Of a stretch of DNA of 64,000 nt, positions 1 to 17,046 are shown in pieces. Each line of letters begins with the position of its first letter. Within the stretch, counting starts at the first letter, position 1. Both the position numbers and the translations under genes were made by a program. Source of the DNA: Amphibalanus amphitrite (Eukaryota; Arthropoda; Thecostraca; Balanomorpha; Balanidae); assembly GCF_019059575.1 (NCBI RefSeq), contig NW_024883463.1, forward strand, positions 1 through 64,000, written 5' to 3'. The notes under the pieces are model-generated. The model had not been told where the DNA came from. It was given only the letters and a program-made list of their open reading frames with translations, and did no database searches.

Positions 1-30
1 GAGAGAGGAGAGAGAGAGAGAGGGAGAGAG

Positions 31-88
<58 letters not shown>
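1..88. repeat. (GA)n microsatellite
   Basis: Almost pure GA dinucleotide run with a few interruptions, cut by the window edge. No coding potential. Confidence 0.95.
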
Positions 89-91
<3 letters not shown>

Positions 92-1399
92 GTGGTCAGC
101 TGCGTAGAGGGCCAATTATTGAGGGTACGGCGTAATTACCTGTTCAGTGCACAGTTAATTAAAAGGGCAATCAAAGCTTCCGCCGCCGCCCTGTCTCGTT
201 TCAACATACAGGAGTCGCTCCACGAGTTGCGGCGGGCCAATGGAGGATTACGCCACCGGGCGGGATGAGCATTAAAGCTACTGTCAGTTATTCCATTCCA
301 TCTGGGTAAAAAGAAAAATTACTGGTGAACGGAATAAGTTTAAAACTGGTGTTATGCTCAGGAAATGATCACACCAAAATTTACAGCATATAGATAATTC
401 ACTGTATTTCAATTGGACTCATGTAGAAGCATTCACTACCCGAGACCGTTAGCGCGTTACAAATGGATTCGCTACGCTGGCGGATCTTGAATGGCGGTCT
501 TGGACGCTGTGGGGAGCACATCCCCCAAAAACTTTCTCCAGATTATAAAAAAAACTCATCGGATTTCGATTCATTGCGCACTGCACTTCTGTGCAACAAA
601 CGTTTCCTTATAAACGTTGCTTAGTTAGTTGTTGTTTTATTGCCGTAAAAACACAATTTCTGTGGATTTCGGGCGCTGTGTGCGAATGGGGAGGGAGATA
701 TTTGCCCAAAATGCCCTTCTCTGGATCCGCCAGTGATTCGCGGCCGATGCTCACAACAAATTCCGTTTTTTAAGGTCCATTTAATCGATGATATCATGTA
801 TTTGCGATAAATGAGACTAAATGAATTTTTTTTAGCGGTGATTGACCAATGACCACGGAAAACGAAAATAGCAGAAACAAGGAAAATATGTAAAAGCGTA
901 AAGCGCTGGCTGTGTGGCCACTAAACAGTAGCTATCTCGTTATTATTTCGTCTTTGTGAAACCAGCTCCGACTAATCAATAACGCAGCTCGCATCTTCGC
1001 TGGCTGGCCTTCGGGGCACTCCAATCGCCCCCGTATCAGCCCCTCTGAGGGCCGGCCTGTGATGGATGGTCGTCTGCCACTCAGTTCCGCCGCCGGTGCT
1101 GGTATACCGGCCCTCAGAGATAACGGTCTGGTGCCGGGCTCCGAGGGGCGTTTTTGTGCCCTTCACTCGTCCCCCGGCGGTGCCCTGAGGCGCCTCCACC
1201 GGCCGTCCTTCGCGCCCGTCTGCCCTAGTTGGTGGCCCGCTGGAGGTCGCGTGGCGCCACCCAGGGCCTGGCCACGCCGGCCGCCGGGCCGGGGAGGGGC
1301 GGGGCGGAGGGCGCCGATCGTCTCGTGGTCACCGCGGCGGCGGCACACAGAGAGCTGAGCCGTCGGGCCGACAGCACCTGACAGCCCACCGTCCCCGCC
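89..1399. other. 5' flank of the obstructor-A-like gene
   Basis: No gene is seen from 89 to about 1000. From about 1010 to 1440 the DNA becomes GC- and CpG-rich and leads into the first coding exon, so this is the likely promoter and 5' UTR of the gene starting at 1400. No TATA box is visible close to the start codon. Open frames on both strands here are GC-driven and match no domain I recognise. Confidence 0.5.
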
Positions 1400-6657
<5,258 letters not shown>

Positions 6658-7059
6658 GCTCGTCGCACTTCCGGCTTGGTGGTTGAAATGCTGCTTTATT
6701 GTCAGGAGTTCTTAAGAGCCCTTCTTGTCATGTCTCTACTGGTTTGATGCCACAAACAAAGGTCTTCTTTTCGCATGCGTATGTTCATGTACCGTAGCAA
6801 ATGAAATATGTTGTCGAGTGATGTTCATTCTGAAATGAAGTGCATCTGGTCAGTTTCGATCGATAAGTTATGGTTGCCGTTGGTTCAGACACACACCATT
6901 TATGTGTCATGTTCAGTTGTAGTAGGTGTAACATGTCTACGTTAGTGCGAGTGTACACATACATTTAGATCATTGTATTTGCAGGATCATGGTTAATTTG
7001 AAAACGCGGAAAAAGAAATACAATATTTGTCGCTGCATTGTTCCACTAGTTTGCTAATG

Positions 7060-7393
7060 GAGTAACATAGTATTAGCAAGTACCAGAAATAATGAAAGAG
7101 AACATTGACCAATCATCCTCAACGTTAGAAAAATGTGAAATAATAATGAAATAGTTTTATTTTTATTTAAATCAGCAAGTATGTTGATATATTTCGGGTA
7201 CAACCCTTTATCAATCGCTACAAGTAATATAAAAAGCCGTTTTATATTACGGCTTTTTGAATAACGGCTTTTTATCATACTTGTAGCGATTGATAAAGGG
7301 TTGTACCCGAAAACTTTTTCACTATTATTTCACATTTTTCTAACGTTGAGGATAATTGGTCAATGTTCTCTTTCATTATAACAATGTTATTCC
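7060..7393. mobile_element. Foldback (palindromic) MITE-like element
   Basis: A long inverted repeat. The left arm (about 7089-7145, then 7195-7225) returns in reverse complement at about 7282-7382. The arms share, for example, GAGAACATTGACCAAT and CGGGTACAACCCTTTA. The right arm lacks about 40 bases found in the left (about 7146-7190). The arms meet near 7250 with almost no loop. It probably extends to a weaker match near 7060 and 7393. No coding capacity or clear target duplication was seen. Confidence 0.75.
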
Positions 7394-8133
7394 TCACAAC
7401 GCTCAAATATCTTCACAAGTACCAGAAAGGCTGAATATCAGCATGAGTATGCAGACTCTGATATCTACTCACCCAACTGACAGTGTACCTATCGAGGAGC
7501 GTCTTAGTTCGTTAATTGTGCGTAAAATTTGAATTCAGTCGTGACACAGCTTAGCTGTCACGGCACCATTTAAACTGCAGATGGAGGGAACGTTCAATCT
7601 CTCTGAGCGATCAAATATGTCTTGGGAACTCGAAATCTTTCACTGACTTAATTTTTCTAGCCTATATCAATCCCTCATTATTCCCAAAGACGGTTTGAAC
7701 CTTTAGGCAATGCAACTTGCACAAGAACTCATTAAAATATCGTTCGTCTAATCCTTCCCGGCAGAGACGGGTATGATAGGCTAGGGGGCTGGAGCTAACC
7801 ATTGATGCTTTTTTGCGATTATTCGGAACGCATTATGGGAGACTACAGTTTTGGTTCCAGTCAGGTTACCACCGCCTATGACTTGATAAGTGGGCATCAG
7901 CTTGGTCCAAAAATGTTACGACTTCGCAACGTATTGAGTACCAGGAATAGTTGACAGGGAGATGGAACATTAGGAAGCTTTTCAGTCTTCACAATTTGTG
8001 AATCACAGTCTCGGATTTTCGTATAATGGTCACTTGGGGCCAGGTCCTTCATTTAACATCACCATTAGGTATATTTTAATTGAGGAGAAACATGAAAGTC
8101 ACATTTTGCCGCTGGGAATGATCAAAGACTATC
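7394..8133. other. Intergenic stretch, nothing recognised
   Basis: Mixed-composition DNA between the foldback element and the first TTAA-family element. I see no gene, RNA or clear repeat in it. Confidence 0.5.
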
Positions 8134-9168
8134 TTAACCCTCGCCCTGGCAGGGGGTTTGATGCGACCCACCTAAGGTTTTTCAAAGATAGCGTAAAGAC
8201 GGCGGCGCACAGCGCCGCCAAATTTGGCACAGCCTATGGGGCAACCTTTTTACATATGACCTTGAAATTTCAGGTCCGGGTGACCTTGGGTCAGGTCACC
8301 AGGTCAGAAAAACCGGTACAAGGTCATGGTCAAATTTCAATTTTCTTTTTGCACCTGTCCAACTCACAGTTTTGGACTGATTTCCTTCAAACTTTCAGGG
8401 TGTGCTAAGTTCACCGAGTTGTATAACATATAGTTCGGGTTTTTTGAGGTCACTGACCTGAGGTCAGTTAGAGGTCATTACGTCGTAATGTTAAGCCTAT
8501 GGGAAAATACTAAATTCGGGAAATACTGGAGATATCCGCATCGTTCTATCACTTTTGTGCTTTGAAACCACAGTACTTAGCAGCAGGTCACTTAGTGCTT
8601 CTTTGTTTGGTATACTTATCCATGGGTCAGGTCAAATGAGGTCAACTGAGGTCAAATGACGTTTTAGCCAATAACTTGGCACATAATGACGCTAGAGCTT
8701 AAAAAATGGTATCATTGTGTTCCTGGTGATCAGCCAAATCGAATGATATGCGATATGATGCAATTTGGTTAACTTGAACTTAACTAATTAAATAAAGTTT
8801 ACTTAAAATTTAAGAAAAACTTTAAGTACACTTAAGCAAGGTAAAAAGTATATCATTCGACGCGCCTTGACGTGCTGAGTTCACTGGTGCTTTTCTTTTT
8901 GCTCTATCTTAATTAGATCAAAAGTTATAAGCGAAAACTTTTGACCTGTTTTTAGCGAAATTTTTACATTTCTACCCCCAAAACCCCCCTAAATATTGAC
9001 CTAGAGCAACCAAATTTGCACAGGGGCGAGAACTCCAGGGGCCCACCTACTTACCAAATTTGGTGTTTCTAGGTGCCATAGGAGCCAATCGCGAGGGGGG
9101 GGGGGGGTCGCATCGACCCCCCCTGCCAGGCCGTGTTATGAAAAATGCCCTGCCAGGGCGAGGGTTAA
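8134..9168. mobile_element. TTAA-family non-autonomous element, copy A
   Basis: Flanked by TTAA (8134-8137 and 9165-9168) with inverted ends TTAACCCTCGCCCTGGCAGG. TTAA duplications and CCCT ends point to a piggyBac-type mechanism, which is an inference. The left end has the word CTGGCAGGG once. The right end has it twice, with the inner copy running into a G-run/C-run hairpin (about 9096-9130). A subterminal GC palindrome lies near 8200-8220 and is shared with the copies at 24348 and 37501. No transposase frame. Confidence 0.8.
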
Positions 9169-10009
9169 ACATATTGAATCGTGATTGCCCAGTCCTTATA
9201 AAGTATACTAATTACGTTTTGCAGTGAGTACATTACAGGACGTCATATGTATGTATATGACACCAATAACGTTACCTGTGGTTACCGGAAGTTTGCGTGA
9301 ATAATTCTCGACCAAAATGCCGTTGTGATTTGTGAACTTACCCAGAATGAATTGCCTAAGCCAATGATATGCTGCATGGCATTTCTCGACTTAATTTCGT
9401 GAGCTGAGCCACTTTGACCTGATCTTGACCTGAGTTAAACATTCTAAGCTGAAGCCTTGCTCAAATAAAAGTACTCTACATATGTTAAATGACGCGACTT
9501 ATCATTACAAACACGATGGTGCCAAATCCGCAGCCCTGCGACCACTCTTATGCAATAGCCATTTGAACGTGGCGATATGTGATTGTAGATACATGCACTG
9601 TACTGGCACGTAGCGCCTACCCTCCTGTACATACGTTTTAATAATATGACGTGTGACGACGAAAAACCATGATTGAATGGATTTGTCACGAAATAACTAT
9701 ATTCTGATTCTGATTCTTGCAAGCAACTGGAATTCTACCTTGAGGCTTTTTACCTGCCCCCGAGGTCATCGGTTGAGCTGAAATCTTAAAATCAGGTATG
9801 AATGAACCAGTCTCTTCGTCTTATAACAGCAATCACGATCGTTTTTCCACAGTGTTCCAGCTCAAATGTGGGCAAAACGGCAAAGAGGTGGTTGTCCCCT
9901 TTGGCCCTCATTTCTATCGGCTGAGCCTAGCGTTGAGAACCGATAGGTAAGGCGAGGGCTAGGCACTAGCCCACGCCACTATAGCAATATATGAATACAT
10001 TTACTCTTT
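9169..10009. other. Intergenic stretch, nothing recognised
   Basis: Lies between a TTAA-family copy and the large foldback element. I see no gene or clear repeat. Confidence 0.5.
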
Positions 10010-10513
10010 TATATATGTTGCAGGCACTTTAGAAAATCAGTCATTTTGTAAAATGCCTAGGCATTTTACAAAAAGACGACTGTTTGAAAAATGACTGAAC
10101 GCAACCAGGCTTTTTTCAAAATGGCTAGCCATTTTACAAAATGACTAGGCATTTTGCAAAATGCCTGACCAGCATGGAACGTAGATCCCACTACAGATAC
10201 TACGGCCAACAGTTTTTGGACGTCTTCCTATACCCTATAGGTACGTGTTCAGCCTGTGGCTGATCGATTTGAAGCTCTGTGATGACGACAATGCTGAGTT
10301 ACGACCAGGTTGAGTTGCAGACTCGGCTGTAGCATAAAGCATTGTTTAGTTAACGCTGTAAAAACTCCCAAGTACATCAACGCCGTTCATGTTCTGCCTG
10401 AAACTAGACTGACTGACTGTAGGTTGATAAGAAGTCTACTATTTCTGTCCGTTCCTGGTTCGTTATGAATTGATGGTTTTTGCCAGCACTTGAGTCTATG
10501 ATCTCCGCCGGTG

Positions 10514-10700
10514 CGAGCGACTTTAGCGAGTGTCATTTGAGCGAACGTCATTTGAGCGAACCATTTTCAGCGACTGGCAACCTAGCGAATATCAAATTGA
10601 GCGATTATCAAATATAGCGATTATCAATTTAAGCTAAAGCTATATGTTTCAACGACATCTTTTTCGTCGACTACAGTTTGAGCGACTGTCATTTCAGCGA
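10514..10700. repeat. AGCGA iteron block, left
   Basis: The word AGCGA recurs about every 14-17 bases with AT-rich, partly conserved spacers such as CTGTCATTTC. The array is degenerate, not a perfect satellite. An inverted counterpart lies at 14105-14316. Confidence 0.75.
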
Positions 10701-10821
10701 ACCACTTCATCGTCCCGTATTTTTTCTTTTTCTTTTGCGAGCGTTCGCACAACGAATGTTCCCGGAACTTTTCATGTTTATCCGGAACTGGATGGCGGAC
10801 GTCACGTTCAAAGTTCAGACA

Positions 10822-12617
10822 TTAACCCGGCGGCCGCTGGGCCTCCGCGCCACCCGCCGGCCGCTGGGGGGGGGGGGCATATAGTTGCCCCCCCCCTTTA
10901 CTTCTGCGACGATATCGTCGCAACGCGAAAAGATAAATAAGCGAAACTTTGCACACACCTTCCTGAATACCTAGCCGAGGTTGTGTCCAAATTTGGTGTC
11001 GATCTCATTTGAAATGACGTCACAGTGACGTCATAAGTCAAATTATAGATTTGCGACTCGCAGTTTCCTCATGATATATCAGATACATGGGACCGAATAT
11101 AAAGGGCCGATTATTGGTCAGGAACTAGATGGAAGTGTACTTAGATATTTTAGGATGACAGCAGGTGCTGTCTAGTTCATTTACAGTTGAGTTTCATGCT
11201 CAGCGACACCAGAAACGGTCCATATCGGAAAACGACAAAATTTTATGACGTCACTGTGACGTCATCTTAAGTGCTACAACCACCAAACTTTCCACAAATA
11301 TTGCGTAGGTAGGGGAGAGTGGGGAAAGATGCCCAGGGTTTTGCTATGTCATATATTATTCGAAAATGACGATGGGAAAGCAAAAACTTGGAGTTTCAAC
11401 GGAAGCCGACATCATTTTTCTCCAAAAATATCACACTTTCGTGCCTGAAATATCATAACTTTTTTTGCTATTAAGCATTTTCCTGAAGAAGTGAAAGGGG
11501 GCATCTTACCCCACAGGGTGGGAAAGACGCCCCCTGACGTTGGGAAAGATGCCCCCTGCACTATAAGTGACATAAATGGGCACGTGAATCGCCTGAACGA
11601 ATCAGTAGTCCCTTCGAGCCTGCAGTAGACACCAAACGTCATCATAAGGGCCCTCAAAAGTAGTCGTAAGGGCTTCAGAGGTCATCGTTAGGGCCATCAT
11701 AGTCCAGCGCGGCCAAACAAGCCTCCGTGGTGGCGTTCGGAGACCACTGTGGGGCTCTTATAGGTCTTCATGATGCTTGAGGGCCCTCGAGCCCATCGTG
11801 GGGACCTCCGATGCCAGCGCGGCCCGTGGGGCCAACGTGGGAGCCCTCAAAGGATGTCGTGAGGGGCCCTGGAGCCAATAATGGGGCCCACAGAGGCCGT
11901 CGTGAGGGCTCTCAGAGTCAGATGCCGCCCAAAAAGTCGCTATGTGGGCCGAGAGACCGGCATAGGGAGCACCCGACCGTACTGGACTCTCAATAGTCCC
12001 AGATCGGCTTTTGTCTACATCACAAGTATGTAATAAATGATTTGACGGGCTGTTTGAAGGATAGCCTACGGATTTAGGGGGGCGTCTTTCCCCATCAGGA
12101 CAGGGGGCATCTTACCCCAAGGTACCGAAGTAACATTAAATCAGTACAATTTGTTAGCCATAAAACTACACCCTGAAACAAACTGTTTGGGACACAGTAC
12201 ACGCATGCTAATGTATCACGACTATAGCAAGGGACGCAAAAATTATTTACCTTCTTTGATATTTACAATGTTCTGACACCAAAATATTTTTTGAAAGCAG
12301 CAAATAAAAAACATGCAATCATCAGCCAGCCATTGCCCAACTGAGCTTCGCAATTTTGTGTGCAGTTAACAAGGCAGGCTTCCGCTTTACGCTAAGAACA
12401 TTAATTTCCAGGTCCGATTCTTTGTTTCGCCGCTAGAGGGGGCGGGGCGTCTTTCCCACCCTGGGCATCTTACCCCACTCTCCCCTATTCATTTGAAGCT
12501 ATGCCAAGTTTCACGTTCTTAGCTCATCAGGTTTCGGAGATATTCCACAAAACGTAAAGGGGGGGGGCAACTTTATGCCCACCCCCCCCCCCCCCCCCCC
12601 AGCGGCTCGTGGGTTAA
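10822..12617. mobile_element. TTAA-family element, copy F, with a nested insertion
   Basis: TTAA at 10822-10825 and 12614-12617. The left end carries GGCCGCTGGG twice, then a G-run/C-run hairpin (about 10864-10898). The right end carries AGCCGCTGGG once, followed by its own hairpin. The element is interrupted by the TA element at 11310-12487, so its own length is about 620 bases. TGACGTCA-type motifs occur near 11015-11035 and 11245-11265. No coding capacity. Confidence 0.75.
11310..12487. mobile_element. TA-site MITE with GGGGAGAG ends, copy 1
   Basis: Bounded by TA on both sides (11310-11311 and 12486-12487). The terminal inverted repeat reads GGGGAGAGTGGGG and then AAGATGCCCAGGG. The words GGGAAAGATGCC or CATCTTACCCC recur inside, near 11500-11560 and 12080-12120. 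It sits inside the TTAA element at 10822-12617. The region about 11640-11960 is a degenerate repeat rich in GGGCCCT-type words. TA duplication suggests a Tc1/mariner-like mechanism, which is an inference. No transposase. Confidence 0.75.
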
Positions 12618-12994
12618 GCTCCAAATTTAATGCCACATTTCTCAAAAATTCCAGCGGTTCGATTTCACCCCCCCCCCCCTTGCTGTTTGCCAATAATGAT
12701 GACCAAACGTTCGTTCAGAGATTCATATTGCTTGTGCTGTTTTTCGCGAAATTCCCCCGCTTGAATTTGAATCAGTTCCCCATGTTATAAAATTTGTTCT
12801 TGCCCGAAGCAACGTACCTATGAATTTCCAGATATTTGGGTGATGTCCCTGAAACATAGACTGGATCCCCCTCTGCCATCCCTCGAGTTGATTATTGGTC
12901 ATTGGCATTCCTTCCATCGTCCTATATCTCTCACGTTCCACATTTCCAGATCAAAGTTGCAGAATGGGGCCAGATAATTTTGTGGTTTCCAAAC

Positions 12995-13985
12995 TTAACC
13001 CTATTCCTGGCGGGCTCCGCCGGGACAAGAAACTGGCGGGGGGGGGCCGATTCGGCCCCCCCCCTGAGATCTCGAGAACGAAGCGAGATAGCGACAAGCG
13101 GTAAACAGCATCGGATACGCACGGCCAAGATCTACAATTTTTACTAAGGTCATTTTCAGGTCAGGTCAAAGATGACGTCACAGGGGTCGAAAAAGTCAAA
13201 ATGGCGGCACTAGATATGGAGAGAGTTTTTCTCGAATAACTTTCGAATTAGTCAAGATAGGAACAAACTAAGGGCATCATCGTGATCCTCTCGTCAATCC
13301 GCATCGAATGATATATATGTTGACCTCGAAAGGTCAAGGTCAAAGGTTGACCTCAGGTCACGTGACCTCGAGGTCATCATGTATATCATTCGATGCGTCT
13401 TGATGAGCTGAACACAATGAGACCATCCACGCGTCTGTATCTTGTTCCTGTACGGAGTTATTGGCCAAAAACCTTTGGTGACCTTTGATGACGTCACATG
13501 ACCTCACAGCTGCCCAACAGCAAAACAGACCTCAAGGTAGTGAAGGTTGATCGTATATGAAGTCATGTATGGTATATGGGGCCATTCCGACCCGTTTTAG
13601 TGGTAAAAACAGGGAGTTGATTTTTCCCCCATTGACTTATAATGGGGAGGTCGCGAAATTGACCTGACCTTAGGTCACCGATATCAAAATTCCGAGATAT
13701 ACAAATTGCACATACTGGTACCCTAACTAAACCCTGAAGAGAAGAAATTGATCGGTCAAAAACTCTAGCTCTGGCGTGATTGCAAACTTTTCTGAGGTAG
13801 CGTCACCAAACCGCCTCTGGTGACCTGACCTGAGGTCAGATCAACTCAAAATTTTCAGACATGTTGCGTAGAAGCCTTTTAGGAAAAGTCAGAAAATTTG
13901 AGCTTCCTAGCTCAACGCGTTTGGGAGATATAACCAAAAAACCTCAGGGGGGGCTCCTGAGGCCCCCCGCCAGGAATAGGGTTAA
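12995..13985. mobile_element. TTAA-family element, copy B
   Basis: TTAA at both ends with the inverted end CCCTATTCCTGGCGGG. The left end has CTGGCGGG twice around a 17-18 base spacer, then a G-run/C-run hairpin (about 13041-13064). The right end has it once. The interior is nearly identical, in inverse orientation, to the copy at 37501-38512. The interior is dense in AGGTCA words and has TGACGTCA near 13172 and 13490. The 67-codon frame at 13294-13497 is conserved only because the DNA is. Confidence 0.85.
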
Positions 13986-14104
13986 AAGCAAATTTTTAAT
14001 TTACCGCGCGCAGCTAAGCTTGAAGCATGACACATACCAAGCGGGTATTCCAAGGGTAAGGATTACCGAAAAGTAGCAAATGATTGACTTCCGTTGCGTT
14101 GGGT

Positions 14105-14316
14105 TTCGCTGTAACTGTGTTCGCTCAATTGGCACCCCATTGACCTCCATATATTCGCTCAATCTGGTTTCGCTGATTCTGGTCCTCGCTTAAGTTGATA
14201 ATCGCTGTGATTGAATTCGCCGACTTGACAATCGCTGAAAAAGTCAATCGCTTAAATTGATAATCGCTGAAAAGACTTCGCTCGAATGTCGTTCGCTGAA
14301 ATGACACTCGCTCAGG
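14105..14316. repeat. AGCGA iteron block, right (inverted)
   Basis: On the + strand the word appears as TCGCT, repeated about every 15 bases. Read in reverse complement it matches the block at 10514-10700, including AGCGAGTGTCATTT near the start of both. Confidence 0.75.
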
Positions 14317-14723
14317 TGTCGCAGAACCGATCTCCGCCACCTTGCGGTCGAATTCTGGACGCGACATAATGCCGGTCCACGAGGCACTCGCGACATGCAC
14401 GGACGCTCACTCACAGCCCACGGATCAACAAAGAAGCCCAGTGTGGACCACCCCTCCCCTCCTCAGTTGACTGGACAGCGCTCATTGGCTCTAAGGAACT
14501 TCAACAAGTCTACCCTAGGCCTAGTCCACGCAATTGTTTACAGTATTATTGTTTAGGTTTCCTTCCTAACTTTTCTTTGGAATAAAAAAGCTCTCTGATC
14601 ACAATGAATATTAAAGCAATAATTAACAAAACACGATTAATTTTGTTCTGTGGCAACAGCTTTGAGTACCTACTTGCATGGTCCCAGTTAAAAATATCAA
14701 GCTCCACATCGGGAGAATCATCA

Positions 14724-14801
14724 GGTCGCTTGGCGTAGGACGAGAGCGTTGGTTTCAGAAGACACTAACGCCTAAGTGTGTGGGATCGAATCCTCGCGAC
14801 C
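14724..14801 (+). tRNA. tRNA-Leu-like sequence, probably a SINE head or pseudogene
   Basis: GGTCGC at 14724-14729 can pair with GCGACC at 14796-14801 as an acceptor stem. A-box-like TGGCGTAGGACGAGAGCG and B-box-like GGATCGAATCC are in the right order. The anticodon loop would contain TTCAGAA (CAG, Leu), but the anticodon arm does not fold into a clean 5-bp stem with a 7-base loop, and the variable arm is short. I therefore favour a degenerate tRNA-derived repeat over a working gene. A covariance-model scan would decide. Confidence 0.4.
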
Positions 14802-15236
14802 TCTAATAGTTTTACAGATACAGGCCGGCATAGGGCCAGTCGTTTGTTGACGCTCCAGATCGATCATTTTAAATCCAGCAGCGTCGCTGACGTCGGGGTT
14901 GGAAATGTCGCGGGCCTGCACTTCTCAAAATAGTGGTAGGTATGGACTTCCCACTGCTGGACTCCTCTGGTCATAATGCTGGACTCCTCGGTCCACCTAC
15001 ACGCTACCAAAACGTATATAATTAGGTACTCGTATCTACAACACGCTGCTCAGTCATTTTGTAAAATGGCTAGGTATTTTGTAAAATGCCTAGGCATTTT
15101 GCAAAATGACTGGAGAGTCAGTCATTTTGTAAAATGCCTAGGCTTTCTGCAAAAAGCCTGGAAAATCAGGCATTTTGCAAAATGCCTAGGCATTTTACAA
15201 AATGACTGATTTTCTAAAGTGCCTGCAACATATATA

Positions 15237-16688
15237 CGTTATGTTTACATTATGCTTGCATACACTACATTTATTTTATATAAGCGCATTATGGAATACT
15301 ATAAGCTCCAACTCATCGTTAAGTTTTGATTGGGATTGCTATGAAATTATTTACCGTCAGAAACACCCAACATGGAAACTATCGGCTGTTAACTATTCTA
15401 ATCTTTCATCAGGCTGTATGCACATATGCTGCACATATGCACATATTGAAACTGAAAAATAACATCTTTTACGTGCAAGTTGCGTGCTACTGCGAATCTT
15501 TTACGCGAGCCGAAAACAGCCTTAAACAACGGAAATGGAAAACAGCGGCTGATTTCAAGTGCAGCCTAGACTAGAAGTCGTCAACTTTGCTACTTGTGAT
15601 GACCTCTGGTGACATCGTTTTTGATCTGAGCAAAAATAACAGAACTGCTAAGTGCTTTCCATGGACCTTCTTACGAAATTCGATTGCTGTTTGACGATTC
15701 TCGCTATATGTTGCCAAGTCTGTTTAGATCTCTGAGGGGCAGGTATAATCCCTCCTAGGTTGCCTCAGTCCCCCTGTGCCCGGGACAACTGTCATTCAAC
15801 GAACAGCACAGCTCAGCTTCTTGCTCCAGCCCAGGTGTCGGCAATCGGTACATTTTCATCAGATTTCGTCACGTTCATTTGCGACTATTTTCCTGGCAGG
15901 ACGGCGCCCCAAGGGCGCTCGTATACGAGCACTCTCGTATATAGTGTGAGTAGTTTGGCCGGCAGCGGCGGGCGCCGCTTGGGTAACCTCCTGTTTGCAG
16001 GGAGCTCGTGCTGTGTGCGAGCGTTCACTTTCACTTCCGTCCCGGCCCTCCAGCGCCGGCGCCGGGCGGCTGCGCGCCGGGGCGGCGGCCTACGACCCGA
16101 CCCAGATCACTGGAAAGTGGTCCGCGGACACCGACCCGTGCGCCGCTGAGACAGCCGCCGGCGCCCGAGACAGGGCCGACAGCGATGGGGCCATGTTTTT
16201 ATCAGGAGCATGTGACATTGTGAAAGGCGTGAGTGGTGACCTTCGCTCTGTGGAGAGCCGTTTATCTGAGGTCAAGTTCTGTACGTGCCGAGCATACAGC
16301 AGAGCCAACCACGTGCAGTTTCAGCCCTTGTCACGTGGTGGCGAAAGGCTGAAAGATGTCCAAGGAGCAGTGCTTGGTTGCTGTCGGTCATATAAGCGCT
16401 GCCTCATATCCAATATCAAAGTAATTGAGCTACGAGCTCACCCATATAAGATCTATTCAGCAAAATGACCAATCTTCGTGTATTCAAAACTTGATATTGC
16501 TTTCAGGATTTTGGTGCTTTCAGTTAATATATTTTCATCGTCTATTCTTTTTGTCGTTTTTAATAAGTCGCTTCCGAGACAAAAATGGAAAGGATTCATT
16601 AAATGCATTTTAATTGAACGCATTCGTTGAAATTTAAACCATATTTCTTCGCAACACTGATCATTTAGAAAGTCTACGTTTCCACACA
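15237..16688. other. Intergenic stretch with a GC-rich island
   Basis: Lies between the foldback element and the 3' end of the four-CBM14 gene. Positions about 15950-16200 are GC-rich and hold a 157-codon frame with no recognisable domain. TATACGAG/CTCGTATA forms a short palindrome at about 15922-15941. I cannot support a gene here. Confidence 0.4.
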
Positions 16689-16694
16689 TTTATT
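16689..16694 (-). terminator. Poly(A) signal candidate for the four-CBM14 gene
   Basis: AATAAA on the minus strand, about 350 bases past the stop codon at 17047. It is the first canonical signal I see downstream of that gene. Confidence 0.5.
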
Positions 16695-17046
16695 TGTGAC
16701 CTCAAATACCATACATCGCAAAACAATAATACAAACACCAATCAACAATAAAACGGAGCTAACACTCCAAATCAGGCAAGTCCGCTCGACCGCTCGCCAT
16801 AGCAGTTAAATGGAACCGCTTGGTGCGGGAACGGGATGGAAAGAAAATTGATAATCAAAGGCTATGACTGATCTCCGAAGATATGATTCGGGTAACATAT
16901 GAGCTCTTCCTTTACTGTCGTGGGGCGGCACCAGTCGATAAATAAGTCAGCTTCTGAAGCTGCAAGGGAGAGACAGCCAGAAGGGACGCCGCGGTGAAAG
17001 ACAGCCGCGGAGACGAGTGACGGAGGGATCTCATATTGCTGCTGCC

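Larger units (their letters stand above)
10010..15236. mobile_element. Large foldback element with iterated inverted ends
   Basis: The two ends are inverted copies. TATATATGTTGCAGGCAC at 10010 is matched by its reverse complement ending at 15236. Both ends continue into many head-to-head copies of the palindrome CATTTTGCAAAATG and variants (about 10038-10168 and 15050-15208). A second inner pair of inverted blocks carries reiterated AGCGA words (10514-10700 and 14105-14316). The middle has been filled by later insertions: a TTAA element at 10822-12617 with a TA element nested in it, and a second TTAA element at 12995-13985. Possible TA target duplication, not certain. No transposase is seen, so the superfamily is unassigned. 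Confidence 0.65.

Noticed and set aside
13294-13497. 67-residue frame nearly identical to one at 38003-38206
   Set aside because: The similarity follows DNA-level identity of two TTAA-family copies. The frame is full of AGGTCA-derived codons and has no known domain.
15995-16468. 157-codon plus-strand frame in a GC island
   Set aside because: No recognisable domain and it runs out of the GC island into AT-rich DNA with no change of frame support.
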